From: Planctomycetota bacterium
Lineage (GTDB): Bacteria > Planctomycetota > UBA8742 > UBA2392
NCBI GenBank assembly: GCA_019636215.1
Contig: JAHBXZ010000006.1
Coordinates: 168,234-232,233 of the forward strand
Direction of reading: 5' to 3'
DNA length: 64,000 bases
Shown here: positions 7,723 through 15,921 of the stretch, one piece after another
Position numbering within the stretch: position 1 is the stretch's first letter
How the letters are laid out: the number at the start of each line of letters is the position of its first letter
Translations under genes and position numbers: made by a program
The notes under the pieces: model-generated
The model's input: only the letters and a program-made list of their open reading frames with translations
The model's database searches: none
Told to the model about the DNA's origin: nothing

Positions 7723-8722
7723 GCCTGCCACCTTAACCGACCTCACGCGCGAGCCATTCTATCAACCGTTCTCGCGCCTGATGAAGCAGTGGTTCGGCCA
7801 ATCCGCCTACAAGATCACCCTGGATGCCGGCTTCACCTGCCCCAACATCGACGGCACCAGGGCCACTGGCGGTTGCACCTTCTGTGACAACGTCAGCTTC
7901 AGCCCGGCCCTGCGCACCGGCGAAACCGCCATCCACGACCAGCTGGAAAAGGGCATGAAGTTCTACCGCGAGCGTTACGGCGCGCGGCAGTTTGTGGCGT
8001 ACTTCCAGACCTTCACCAACACCTACGGCAGCGCGGCCAAGCTCAAGGAACTCTGGGATGCCGCACTGGGCCACCCCGATGTGCAGGGCCTGAGCGTGGG
8101 CACCCGCCCCGACTGCATTGACGCGGAAAAGCTGAAGCTGCTGCAAAGCTATGCCGACGGAAGCGCGCAGGTGTGGCAGCGCCGGCTGGCCGATGGCAGC
8201 ACGAAGCTGCCGCGCCCGTACGTCTGCATTGAGTACGGCATGCAGACCATGCACGACGAAACCGCCGAACGCATCAACCGCGCCCACACCCACGCCGAGA
8301 CCATCGAGGCCGTGCGCCTGACACGCCTGTACGCGCCCGACGCCCACCTGTGCCTGCACCTGATTGCCGGACTGCCGGGCGAAACACGCGAGATGATTCT
8401 GGGAAGCATCCACGAGTGCGCGCGCCTGAACCCAGACAGCATCAAGTTTCATCACTGTTACGTGTACGAGAACACGGTGATGGCGGGCCAATACCGCGCC
8501 GGCGAGATCCGCGTGCATACGCTGGACGAACACGTGGCACTGGCCGCGGACTGCATTGAGCGCATGCCGCCGCACACGGTGATTGAACGCCTGGTGGGCG
8601 AGGTGAGCGACCCGGGCGTGATCGCACCCCAGTGGGGCAGATCCAAGATGCAGATCTACGCGGCAATCAGCAACGAACTGCGGCGCCGTGGCACCCACCA
8701 AAGCAGCCGATGGGCGGGCTAA
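7715..8722 (+). CDS. Radical SAM protein, YhcC/TIGR01212-like
   Basis: 335 residues. Cluster-binding cysteines C42, C54 and C57 in TCPN..GGCTFC give the Cx11CxxC spacing of the YhcC/Elp3-like radical SAM group rather than the usual CxxxCxxC. Further support: YFQTFTNTYG, GLSVGTRPDC, YVCIEYGMQT, HLIAGLPGE and a C-terminal VIERLVGEV. Substrate unknown in this family, although a role in nucleic acid or metabolite modification is often suggested. ATG 7715 preceded by GAAGG; ATG 7721 is an alternative. Stop overlaps the stop of the convergent cytochrome gene by four bases. Confidence 0.92.
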   Translation: MNMPATLTDLTREPFYQPFSRLMKQWFGQSAYKITLDAGFTCPNIDGTRATGGCTFCDNVSFSPALRTGETAIHDQLEKGMKFYRERYGARQFVAYFQTFTNTYGSAAKLKELWDAALGHPDVQGLSVGTRPDCIDAEKLKLLQSYADGSAQVWQRRLADGSTKLPRPYVCIEYGMQTMHDETAERINRAHTHAETIEAVRLTRLYAPDAHLCLHLIAGLPGETREMILGSIHECARLNPDSIKFHHCYVYENTVMAGQYRAGEIRVHTLDEHVALAADCIERMPPHTVIERLVGEVSDPGVIAPQWGRSKMQIYAAISNELRRRGTHQSSRWAG

Positions 8723-9024
8723 CGCGCCCGGTACCACTCCAACGTATCGGTGATCGTTGCGACTTCACTCCTGGTAATGCCGCTGCCCGGCTTGCGCGCC
8801 ATGTCTTCCACCGTCCAAAGCACGTCCTGGCGGTCATTGTCGACCTGAAGTTGCAGGAACACCTTTTCCAGCGTGTGGCAACGCCCGCAGCGCTGTTTGG
8901 TCAGTGCCCAGTCCGTGCGCACGGGTTCGGGTGCCTTCTCATACTCGGCATCCCAGCGCGAAGTCGTGGCGCAACCCGCCGCCAGCAGGCAGGCACAGGC
9001 GAGCACAGCAAACAGTTTCCTCAT
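8719..9024 (-). CDS. Small c-type cytochrome lipoprotein
   Basis: 101 residues. Lipobox LLAAGC (Cys 18) then a single heme motif C46-GR-C49-H50. The rest is helical with a conserved-looking DVLWTVEDMARKPG segment containing a Met that could be the distal ligand. ATG 9024 follows AGGGGGCGGC. It lies nine bases after the barrel gene upstream on the same strand, and two further bases of spacing suggest one operon with the barrel and the large CxxCH lipoprotein: a small electron-transfer set. Confidence 0.8.
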   Translation of the reverse strand: MRKLFAVLACACLLAAGCATTSRWDAEYEKAPEPVRTDWALTKQRCGRCHTLEKVFLQLQVDNDRQDVLWTVEDMARKPGSGITRSEVATITDTLEWYRAR

Positions 9025-9032
9025 GCCGCCCC

Positions 9033-10190
9033 CTAAAACGACCAGCCGATGCCGGCGTGAATCACCCAGGCGTCGTTGAAGTCGCTGAACTCCCAGTACT
9101 CGCCATTCAGCCGCAGCAGGACCCCGCCAATGGTTGTGTAACTCACCCCGATCGTCCCGCGCAGGATGCGGTTGTTGTCGTCTGTGACGGCAAGGGCCGG
9201 GTTGGGCGTCGGCCCGAAGCCGGCCAGGTAGATGCCTTTGACGGCAAGCGAATCCACCGCCGCCAGTAAGCGCAACCCGCCAACCACCTGCCAGTCGGCC
9301 TGCACCCACCAGCCCCATTTCCAGAACTGGTCTTCTCCGCCTGGGCTGCCGGGCCTTGAAAACTGTGTCTGTCGCCATGCGAACTCGGCATCCAGCGTCA
9401 CCGGCCCCAGGTGCGCCCGCAGATCAGCACTGGCAACCTGGTAACTTCGTCGGGCATCGGCATCGTAGTTGCCCCAAAGGTATGCAAGGTTCAGGCTGAC
9501 AATCGGCGTTTCCAGGCCCAGCGCGGCACCGAACGAAGGCTCGCCGTTGTTGTCGGGAAAGTCGCGTGACCGGTCAAAGTCAATGTCGTCGTTCACGCCC
9601 TTCAATCCGGCCAGCACAAATCCATCCAGCCGCAGCGCCACCGGCCCGGCATCCAGGTCCAGCGCCAGATTCAGGCCGTTGTCCACGTATGGAGCCGGCA
9701 GCACACCGTGGTTGAACTCCACCTGCCGCACCATCCCGCCCATGATGCGCGTCAACGGCTTGGCAATCGTGGCCCGGGTGTTGAAGTCATGCCGCGCGTT
9801 GTAGCTGCCCGTGTGAACATTCATGCGCCCGGCCCGCACCGACAGAATCTCCAGTGGCCGCCACTGTATCGTTGCTTCTTCCAGTTCCAGGCCGTGGCAG
9901 CCCCAGCAGGCGCGCAGGTTCGCTGACACGCCGCTGTCGCGGTGCGCGACGCGACCGGACAGCGCGAACTCGCCGTTGATGCCGTGGTTGGGCAGGCTGC
10001 GGTCGTGCCGTGGTTCCACCAGCAGTGCCGAATAACTGGTGCCGAGGCTGGCGCCGACCCGCCATCGAAACAGCGGAGAATCACCGGACTTGTCGGTCTT
10101 GGCGGGTGGGGACTCCGTTTCTACGGCTTTGTCCTGCGCCGAAAGTACCCCGCCCAGCAGGCAGGTCAGCAGCAGCAGTCGCAACGCCAT
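9033..10190 (-). CDS. Porin-like outer-membrane beta-barrel with a c-heme motif
   Basis: 385 residues. Signal peptide residues 1-18 (..LLGGVLSAQ), then alternating hydrophobic/polar strands rich in Gly, Asp, Asn and aromatic residues, ending in the barrel signature terminal Phe (VIHAGIGWSF). Unusually, residues 95-99 read C-WG-CH, a c-type heme attachment site, in what is otherwise the soluble/early barrel region. Similar proteins in environmental bacteria are annotated as porins. Function as an electron conduit with the two neighbouring CxxCH lipoproteins is inference. The N-terminal linker is Pro/Thr/Asp-rich. Confidence 0.75.
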   Translation of the reverse strand: MALRLLLLTCLLGGVLSAQDKAVETESPPAKTDKSGDSPLFRWRVGASLGTSYSALLVEPRHDRSLPNHGINGEFALSGRVAHRDSGVSANLRACWGCHGLELEEATIQWRPLEILSVRAGRMNVHTGSYNARHDFNTRATIAKPLTRIMGGMVRQVEFNHGVLPAPYVDNGLNLALDLDAGPVALRLDGFVLAGLKGVNDDIDFDRSRDFPDNNGEPSFGAALGLETPIVSLNLAYLWGNYDADARRSYQVASADLRAHLGPVTLDAEFAWRQTQFSRPGSPGGEDQFWKWGWWVQADWQVVGGLRLLAAVDSLAVKGIYLAGFGPTPNPALAVTDDNNRILRGTIGVSYTTIGGVLLRLNGEYWEFSDFNDAWVIHAGIGWSF

Positions 10191-10200
10191 GGAGTCTCCG

Positions 10201-11880
10201 CTAGTTGTTGTTGGCGCCCTGGCTGATCCAGTCACGAATACGGTCGATGGTCGCCTGCGGCAAGGCCGCCTGCTGAAAGGGCATGGCAGGAGTCAGCGTT
10301 CCTTCCATGCGCTGGATCAGGATGCTGCCGGTTGGGTTGCCTGCAATCACCACCGTGCCGCTTTGGCCGCCGGCCATGGTGTTGGCCCAGGTATCCAGAC
10401 GCAGGTTGTAATCCGGAAACGGCCCGCTGTGGCAGTTCACGCAATGCTGGTTGAACACCGGCTGAACGTTGGCGGCGTAGCTGACAAACACCGTTACGGT
10501 GGTGTTCCCCGCGACGGCCGTGCCGGGCTCAGTGGCCGTGATGGTCGCCGTGCCCGACTGCGACTGCGCCGTGGCTTGCCCTCCGGCGTCTATCTGCACG
10601 CGCGTGGTGTTGCTGCTTTGCCAGTTCACCAGCGTCGTAATGTTGCCGGTGCTGGCGTCGCTGTAGTTGGCCGTGGCCGTGAACTGCTGCGTTTGCCCCA
10701 GGTGCAGGCTTGGCGTCGCGGGCGTCACGGTGATGCTTGACAGCGTGAAGTTGCCCACCGTCAGCGACACGCCTGCCGAAGCCACGTCCAGGTCGGCCAA
10801 GACGTCCGTGCTGCCCGCCGTGCTGGTTGCATCCAGCAGGCCGCTGGCATCTATGCTTGCCACCGCGCCATTGGTCAGCGACCAGGCTGCCGTGCTGCTC
10901 ACATCCTGCACCGTGCCGTCGCTGAAGCTGCCCGTGGCGCGGTACTGCACCTCCATCTGCTGGCCGATGGTCAGAGTGCCTGGCGTTATGCCAAGCACCA
11001 TACAGAACATGGTGTTGGCGACGTTGCTGTTCAGGCGCGCCGTCAGCGCCGCAAAATCCCCCGCCCCAAGCGTCGAAAGATTCACCCCCGAGGCCAGAAA
11101 TACCCCGATCGCCGTCGCCAGATCCGCGCGCAGCGCCGTGGCCGAAAGCGCCCCGCCGCCCACGATGTTGACCGGGCCGCCGGTGTTGGTGCCGTCAAAG
11201 TCGCCGTCCATGACATCGCGCGCCAGGGCCTCGACCAGTGCGTCAGTGGCGACGCCCAGGCCGCCTGCCATCTGCGCCAGGCCTGCGCAGATCGCGCCCT
11301 GGTCCGCTGCAAGCCCGGCCGTGGCAGGGCCCAGGCTCAGGTCAACCGGAGTTGTGGTCAGGATTGGCCCGGCCCCGAACCAGTTGGTGATGCGCAGGTT
11401 CGCAGAGTTCACCCCGGCGGCCACGGCAGATCCACCGGCTATGTCCGCCAGCGCCAGCGAGGCGGCAATCGTCGTCAGCGGCGTGATGTTGGCAACGCTG
11501 ACCGGGGCTACTGCTGCCAGCGCGGCCTGCAGCGGCTGGGTCTGGCCAGTGTTGCCGGCAACTTCGTCGCGATAAGTTCCGCCGGTGACCTCCAGCAGCG
11601 CGGGCCCCGTGTGCGATCCTACCCCGACAAGGAACGTGCCATCGGCTGCCACTGCCGTGCTGCCAAGCTGCGCGCCCTTGGCTCCGGCAGAAGTGATCAC
11701 ATAGGCCGTGACGGTTCCCGCCGAGAACCGACCTTTGAATGCGACACCCGAGACAAGCCGCGAAGGCGGCACTGCGTCGCCGTCGTCGTCGCCGCCGCCG
11801 CTGTCACCACCGCCGCAGGCCGCCAGCAACGCCAGGCCCAGCGCGCAAAACAGCAGCGCAAGCATCGGGGCGTGTTTCAT
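10201..11880 (-). CDS. Lipoprotein with Ig-like repeats and C-terminal cytochrome-type CxxCH domain
   Basis: 559 residues. Lipobox LLAACGGG then a Gly/Asp-rich linker; a long Ala/Gly-rich N-terminal domain (about 35-290); two BIG2-like Ig domains (about 295-375 and 380-465: TLTIGQQMEVQYRATGSFSD, SITVTPATPSLHLGQTQQFT); and a C-terminal domain with C480-VN-C483-H484, followed by Met residues (MAGGQ, MPFQQ) and the helix ATIDRIRDWISQG typical of 'planctomycete cytochrome' modules. Probably cell-surface. It is the first gene of the three-gene cluster on this strand, ten bases before the barrel gene. Confidence 0.8.
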   Translation of the reverse strand: MKHAPMLALLFCALGLALLAACGGGDSGGGDDDGDAVPPSRLVSGVAFKGRFSAGTVTAYVITSAGAKGAQLGSTAVAADGTFLVGVGSHTGPALLEVTGGTYRDEVAGNTGQTQPLQAALAAVAPVSVANITPLTTIAASLALADIAGGSAVAAGVNSANLRITNWFGAGPILTTTPVDLSLGPATAGLAADQGAICAGLAQMAGGLGVATDALVEALARDVMDGDFDGTNTGGPVNIVGGGALSATALRADLATAIGVFLASGVNLSTLGAGDFAALTARLNSNVANTMFCMVLGITPGTLTIGQQMEVQYRATGSFSDGTVQDVSSTAAWSLTNGAVASIDASGLLDATSTAGSTDVLADLDVASAGVSLTVGNFTLSSITVTPATPSLHLGQTQQFTATANYSDASTGNITTLVNWQSSNTTRVQIDAGGQATAQSQSGTATITATEPGTAVAGNTTVTVFVSYAANVQPVFNQHCVNCHSGPFPDYNLRLDTWANTMAGGQSGTVVIAGNPTGSILIQRMEGTLTPAMPFQQAALPQATIDRIRDWISQGANNN

Positions 11881-12017
11881 GGCTGGTCTCCGGCGGGTCG
11901 GCCGTCGATTCTACATGGAACGAACCACCGCGAAAGGCGGCCCGGCCCTAACACGACAAGTGGCCCGGGTTTGGTCAAGAACTCCCGGCGGCAATGCCGA
12001 AAGTACCCGGGGGTTCC

Positions 12018-13331
12018 ATGCCGCGACGGCGCCGACGCCGCATTCAGCTTCGCCTGAACGCCCGCGGAACCCGCATTGCGGGCATCGGGTTTCTGCTGGC
12101 GCTGATTGCCATCAGCGTGGGCTGCGTGATTTATCCCCAAGGCCCTCGCGCCAATCAGGACGCCTTTCCTGCCCCCTTACGCACATCAACCGCTATAGAC
12201 CGCCTGGCGGTGATGGAAGGCTGGGTTCCTTCCTGGTCCGACGAACGCGCCCTGGTCAACGAGGCCGCCGACGCCGGTTTTCATGGCGTGCTGCTGTTCC
12301 ACGGCAGCATCAAGGCCGACGGCAAAGTCGTGCTGGAAGACCCCAAAGGCCTGGCCGTCGGCGTGGATACCGCCCGAGCCCGCGGGCTGGCCAGCTGGCT
12401 GACAGTCACCAACCACGGCGCGGATCTGTCCGCCACCCTTGGCCGCAACATCGACGCCCATGTGGCAAGCCTGCTGGCTGCCTGGCGGCAAAGCGGCTGT
12501 GATCACCTGGACCTTGACTATGAATCGCTGGGGCTTGCCGACATTCGCAACCTCGAGGCCGCCATCACTCCGATTGCACAAGGCCTGCCCGAGGGAACGA
12601 AGCTGTCACTGACCCTGCAACCGGCCGATTCCGCCCTGCGTCCGGAGCAGTTGCCTGTGTACCGCAGGCTGCTTGCCAACCCCGCGGTCGATTGCCTGCG
12701 GCTGATGGCCTACGACTATCACTGGAAGGGCAGCCTGCCCGGCGCGCTGTACCCGATGGCCGCGTTTGAACGCCTGATTGCCGCATACCCGGAGTACCGC
12801 AGCAAGCTGGTTCTGTGTCTGCCGCTGTATGGCTATGAGTGGCCACGGCCCGAGGACTGCACGATTCCGCAGGGCAAGTCGATTGTGCTGCGCGACCAGG
12901 CCGGCATCCGGCATCGCACGCTGCACTGGATGATCGAGGACGCCGAACTGGCCGCCTTCGGTGAAGGCACAGCGACAGCCGTGCCCAGCCTGCGGGCCGT
13001 AGCGGAGCGCGTTTCCGTCATGCTGGCCCAGGGCGTGCCTTCGGTCAGCTTCTGGCACCTTGGATGCGGCCGCCTGGCGAAGGTGGCTGACGCCTGCCGC
13101 AACCCGCAGAAGCGACCGGACGAAGAAGTCCCATACACTACTCACCCGGGCTGGGGTGCGTGGCAGACCACCTTCAAGCGGCGCGTGTGCGCAACGTACA
13201 CGGCCAAGGCCGGCGACACGCTGGAAAGCATCGGCAAGCAGCACGGTGTGGAACGCGCCGCGATGTACCGGTTCAACGAAGAACTCACCAACGACGGCCT
13301 TGCCGGCCGGACTGTGTTCGTGCCCCGATAG
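12018..13331 (+). CDS. GH18-family glycosidase with C-terminal LysM domain
   Basis: 437 residues. Arg-rich N-terminus and one membrane/signal segment (about 20-38, IAGIGFLLALIAISVGC, which may be a lipobox). The barrel carries the GH18 catalytic motif D162-HL-D165-L-D167-Y-E169, with E169 as proton donor. The C-terminal 45 residues (TYTAKAGDTLESIGKQHGV .. FVPR) form a LysM. GH18 plus LysM is the layout of peptidoglycan/chitin-acting enzymes such as the spore-cortex hydrolases; substrate not predictable. ATG 12018 is chosen (CGGGGG upstream); ATG 11994 would add eight residues. Confidence 0.87.
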   Translation: MPRRRRRRIQLRLNARGTRIAGIGFLLALIAISVGCVIYPQGPRANQDAFPAPLRTSTAIDRLAVMEGWVPSWSDERALVNEAADAGFHGVLLFHGSIKADGKVVLEDPKGLAVGVDTARARGLASWLTVTNHGADLSATLGRNIDAHVASLLAAWRQSGCDHLDLDYESLGLADIRNLEAAITPIAQGLPEGTKLSLTLQPADSALRPEQLPVYRRLLANPAVDCLRLMAYDYHWKGSLPGALYPMAAFERLIAAYPEYRSKLVLCLPLYGYEWPRPEDCTIPQGKSIVLRDQAGIRHRTLHWMIEDAELAAFGEGTATAVPSLRAVAERVSVMLAQGVPSVSFWHLGCGRLAKVADACRNPQKRPDEEVPYTTHPGWGAWQTTFKRRVCATYTAKAGDTLESIGKQHGVERAAMYRFNEELTNDGLAGRTVFVPR

Positions 13332-13351
13332 GAGACTTGAGCGCTGACCCG

Positions 13352-13375
13352 GCCTCGCCCGGTGGCGGGCGCGGC
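13352..13375 (+). terminator. GC-rich hairpin after the glycosidase gene
   Basis: GCCTCGCCCG / CGGGCGCGGC with one T-C mismatch and a GTGG loop. No U-tract. A likely transcript end between the glycosidase gene and the tmRNA gene. Confidence 0.45.
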
Positions 13376-13426
13376 GCGGCATGCTATAACTGTTGACGGG
13401 TCAAGTGCCCGTGATCTTTGAAAACC

Positions 13427-13780
13427 GGGGGCGATCGGTATCGACCGGGAAGCCTGTGTGGTAAGGAAGGGTGTCGAGGATGCAGGTGACCTCGTTAATC
13501 ATCCGGCAAAAAACAAGTGTCGAAGACACTCGCTACGCTCTCGCAGCCTAATAGTGCTCCGAGCGTGCTGCGGCTGCCGCCCGAGCGGCCGTAGAGCGAC
13601 ATTCAACCGGGCTGGCGCCAAAGGCCACGTCACGGGCCAAGGCGTAAGACCTCAGTGACTCGCTGACGCGGAGTTTGTCCATCAACGCCGCGGCAGCCAG
13701 ACCAATCGACGGACTACACACCTAGATGCCTTGCCAGCCAGATTCGCGGCACGCGGGTTCGATTCCCGCCGCCTCCACCA
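13427..13780 (+). ncRNA. ssrA: tmRNA (transfer-messenger RNA)
   Basis: 354 nt. The 5' GGGGGCG pairs with 3' CGCCTCC (13770-13776) to form the acceptor stem, followed by ACCA; the 3' end has the T-arm GGGTTCGATTCCC. The single messenger frame runs GAA at 13522 to TAA at 13549-13551 and encodes E-D-T-R-Y-A-L-A-A; with the tRNA alanine the tag is A-EDTRYALAA. The upstream AAAAAACAAGTGTC corresponds to the E. coli AAAAAATAGTC before its resume codon. A second stop (TAG) follows directly. The tag rescues stalled ribosomes and marks the product for ClpXP. A TATAAC (13385-13390) is a possible -10. Confidence 0.95.
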
Positions 13781-13790
13781 CCACCTGATT

Positions 13791-13823
13791 GCGGTCGCGT
13801 GACACCCTGTGTCGCGCGACCGC
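13791..13823 (+). terminator. Very stable hairpin after tmRNA
   Basis: 15-pair stem GCGGTCGCGTGACAC / GTGTCGCGCGACCGC (one G-U pair) with a three-base CCT loop, 11 bases after the tmRNA CCA. Lacks a U-tract; probably the end of the precursor or a processing guide. Confidence 0.6.
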
Positions 13824-13977
13824 TTCGCTCAGGGGCGCTTCTCGCTTCGGGCATGCAGGATTCAGCTTTGCGCATCCGCACTGTTTGTCGAATGCGGCTA
13901 TTCGTTCCCCTGTGCGCATCGGCTATGCTTCGGTCATGCAGGCAGAAAGGCCTGCCCTACACCAACCGGAGTTTTCC

Positions 13978-14580
13978 ATGCTCGCCCTGCGCATCGCACT
14001 TGCCTTGATGGTTCTGCCCTTGGCCTCCCTGGCCGTACTGGCCGACGACAAACCCGCTCTCGAGATCGCGGCCGAACAGGCCAAACCCGCCCAGGTTTGG
14101 ACTATTGCCGAACTGGCAAAGCTGAAGGTTGGCTTGAAGCTGACCTGGCAACACGACACCGGCGTCACAGTGGCCGGCAAGCCGTTGGTCAAAACCCAGG
14201 TGTTGGAAATCACCGCCGTCGACGGCGACACGCTGAGCTGGCAGGTCACCCGCGAAATCGTAAGTATCGAGGGCGAATCAGTGCGGCGCGACAACCACAC
14301 CCTCAAGCTGGAGGGCACCGCGGCCGAGTTCGCCGAAGAAGCGGCCCTGCGCACCTTGCCCCTGGCCAAGGAAGCCACGACTTCCGACGCAAACCTGCAG
14401 GTCAACGGCAAGGCCGTGGGCTGCAAGCTGATTACCCACACGGCCAAAGACGACTCAGGCACCGAAACCACCCAGAAGTGGTGGTTCAGCAAGGACAAGC
14501 CGGGCGTCTGCGCCAGGTACGAACGCAGCAGCGGAGGCAAAATCGCCGAAAGCCTGGCACTGACTGCCATGCCGGAATAA
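13978..14580 (+). CDS. Secreted protein of unknown function
   Basis: 200 residues. ATG 13978 preceded by CGGAG. Signal peptide residues 1-22 (..VLPLASLAVLADD), then a soluble beta-rich domain with QVLEITAVDGDTLSWQVTRE and GKAVGCKLITH strands and a final WWFSKDKPG.. segment. The pattern 'hydrophilic secreted domain, strand with CK..., WWFS/WTCKTYH' is shared loosely with the protein at 1584-2135. No known family recognised. Ends just before a convergent hairpin terminator shared with the VOC gene. Confidence 0.75.
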   Translation: MLALRIALALMVLPLASLAVLADDKPALEIAAEQAKPAQVWTIAELAKLKVGLKLTWQHDTGVTVAGKPLVKTQVLEITAVDGDTLSWQVTREIVSIEGESVRRDNHTLKLEGTAAEFAEEAALRTLPLAKEATTSDANLQVNGKAVGCKLITHTAKDDSGTETTQKWWFSKDKPGVCARYERSSGGKIAESLALTAMPE

Positions 14581-14598
14581 CCCGACGGAAAACGATCC

Positions 14599-14632
14599 CA
14601 AGGCCGCAGCGCGAGCACGCGCCGCGGCCTTG
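14599..14632. terminator. Convergent hairpin terminator
   Basis: CAAGGCCGC / GCGGCCTTG continued by GCGCG / CGCGC after one A-C mismatch, AGCA loop. It lies between the secreted-protein gene and the VOC gene and can serve both strands; no clear U-tract. Confidence 0.55.
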
Positions 14633-14639
14633 TGCATGC

Positions 14640-15041
14640 CTAGAATCGCACAGTGTCATGGTCCCACAGCGCGACTTCGATCTCCCAGCCGGTGGGGTCG
14701 GTCACGTACCACGACTCTGAGTGCGGGTACTTCCAGTGAAGGTGCTCCAGCTTTTCGGCCTGAAGGACTTTCATCCAGGCTTCGCGGTCGGTGATGCGCA
14801 GGCCAAGATGGGCGACTCCATGCAGGCCTTGCGCCGCGAGCTGCTCGGAACTCAGGAATTTGAGTTCAGGGTGCTCGTAAATGCACAGCAATGCCTCCCC
14901 GCCGCGCAAGACACCCCAGGTTCGGCCGTCACGAATACCCCTCTCAACGACCCGAAAGCCGAACACGCGGCCGTACCAATGCGCCGTCTGGTCGAAGTTT
15001 GCCACGGAAAGATTCAGATGATCCAGCTGCTTGACCTGCAT
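14640..15041 (-). CDS. VOC-superfamily (glyoxalase/dioxygenase-like) protein
   Basis: 133 residues in two beta-alpha-beta-beta-beta halves: LDHLNLSVANFDQTAHWYG at the start and HLGLRITDREAWMKV then WYVTDPTGWEIEVAL at the end. Candidate metal ligands are His8, the Glu in HPELKF or IYEHPE, the His in VAHLGL, and the Glu in WEIEVAL. Could be a glyoxalase, fosfomycin/bleomycin-type protein or extradiol dioxygenase; the sequence does not decide. It is divergent from the regulator at 15153, with a palindrome in between, so it may be a target of that regulator. Confidence 0.85.
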   Translation of the reverse strand: MQVKQLDHLNLSVANFDQTAHWYGRVFGFRVVERGIRDGRTWGVLRGGEALLCIYEHPELKFLSSEQLAAQGLHGVAHLGLRITDREAWMKVLQAEKLEHLHWKYPHSESWYVTDPTGWEIEVALWDHDTVRF

Positions 15042-15097
15042 GACCCACCCCCTTGGCCCACTTCCGGGAACACCTCTTATGTATAGCTCTTACTATA

Positions 15098-15128
15098 TAT
15101 AATAAGTCAAGGCATACCTTGTCTTATT
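15098..15128. promoter_or_regulatory. Divergent promoter with 28-bp operator dyad
   Basis: Perfect -10 TATAAT at 15098-15103 for the plus-strand regulator. Overlapping it, 15101-15128 is an inverted repeat: AATAAG-T-CAAGG, CATA, CCTTG-T-CTTATT. It includes a minus-strand TTGACT (plus 15105-15110) usable as a -35 for the VOC gene, so one bound dimer would cover both promoters. Confidence 0.7.
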
Positions 15129-15152
15129 CCGCCTTTCCCTTAAACTGGATTC

Positions 15153-15821
15153 ATGAACGCGCCTGACCGTGCCCGCGACAAAATACTGTTCCTGCTGAAG
15201 ACAAAGGGGCCCCAGCAGGCCTCCGCGCTGGCCCGCAAGCTTGCCGTAACCCCGATGGCGGTGCGCCAGCACCTGTACCAGATGCAGCAGCGGGGCCAGG
15301 TCGAATTCAACGACGAGCGCCGCAAGGTCGGCCGTCCCGCGCGCATCTGGCAGCTCACACGCGAAACCGGCGGGCACTTCCCGGACAGCCACGGCGAGCT
15401 GGCTGTCGGGATACTGCAGGCGGCCAGCGCGGCATTCGGGCCCGACGGCATTCGCAGGCTGATTGACCAGCGCACCCGCGCCCAGGCCCGCAGCTACGCC
15501 CGCCGAGTCACCCGCACCATGGACCTGAAGCAGAAAGTCGCCGAGCTTGCCGCCATCCGCCGCGAAGAGGGCTATATGGCCGAGTTCGAGCAAAGGCCCG
15601 ACGGCACGCTGGTGCTGATTGAAAATCACTGCCCGATCTGTGCGGCAGCCCAAAGCTGCCAGGACCTGTGCCGCGGCGAGGTGCAGCTGTTCAGCAAGCT
15701 TCTGGGCGGCGCCCGCATCGAGCGCACCGAACACATCGTCCAGGGCCACCGGCGTTGTGTGTACGAGATCCGGGGAAAGGGCGCGGCCGGTCGGCCGCCT
15801 GCAGCCCGCAGCCGTCAATAG
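15153..15821 (+). CDS. ArsR/DeoR-like HTH regulator with a Cys-rich (SufR-type) sensor
   Basis: 222 residues. N-terminal winged helix (about 8-70: KGPQQASALARKLAVTPMAVRQHLYQM, then wing KVGRPARIWQLT). C-terminal domain with Cys-motif HCPICAAAQSCQDLCRGE (about 158-175) and a later Cys in RRCVYEI, the arrangement of SufR-type [4Fe-4S]-sensing repressors and relatives that control Fe-S or oxidative stress genes. The GRP.W wing is characteristic of this group. Upstream operator overlaps its own -10, implying autoregulation. The ligand is not proven by sequence; DeoR or a nitrosative-stress sensor are alternatives. Confidence 0.82.
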   Translation: MNAPDRARDKILFLLKTKGPQQASALARKLAVTPMAVRQHLYQMQQRGQVEFNDERRKVGRPARIWQLTRETGGHFPDSHGELAVGILQAASAAFGPDGIRRLIDQRTRAQARSYARRVTRTMDLKQKVAELAAIRREEGYMAEFEQRPDGTLVLIENHCPICAAAQSCQDLCRGEVQLFSKLLGGARIERTEHIVQGHRRCVYEIRGKGAAGRPPAARSRQ

Positions 15822-15921
15822 TCTCGGCAGACTGCGCTTACCCTTGGTTCGCACTTCTTGCGTCCTCGACCAGCTTGCCTTTGCGGCGGACGCAACCGAT
15901 CATGCGCGACCCGGGGTCCAC

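Noticed and set aside
13507..13551. tmRNA tag starting at GCA 13506-13508
   Set aside because: That frame does not reach ALAA-stop; it passes the tag region out of frame.
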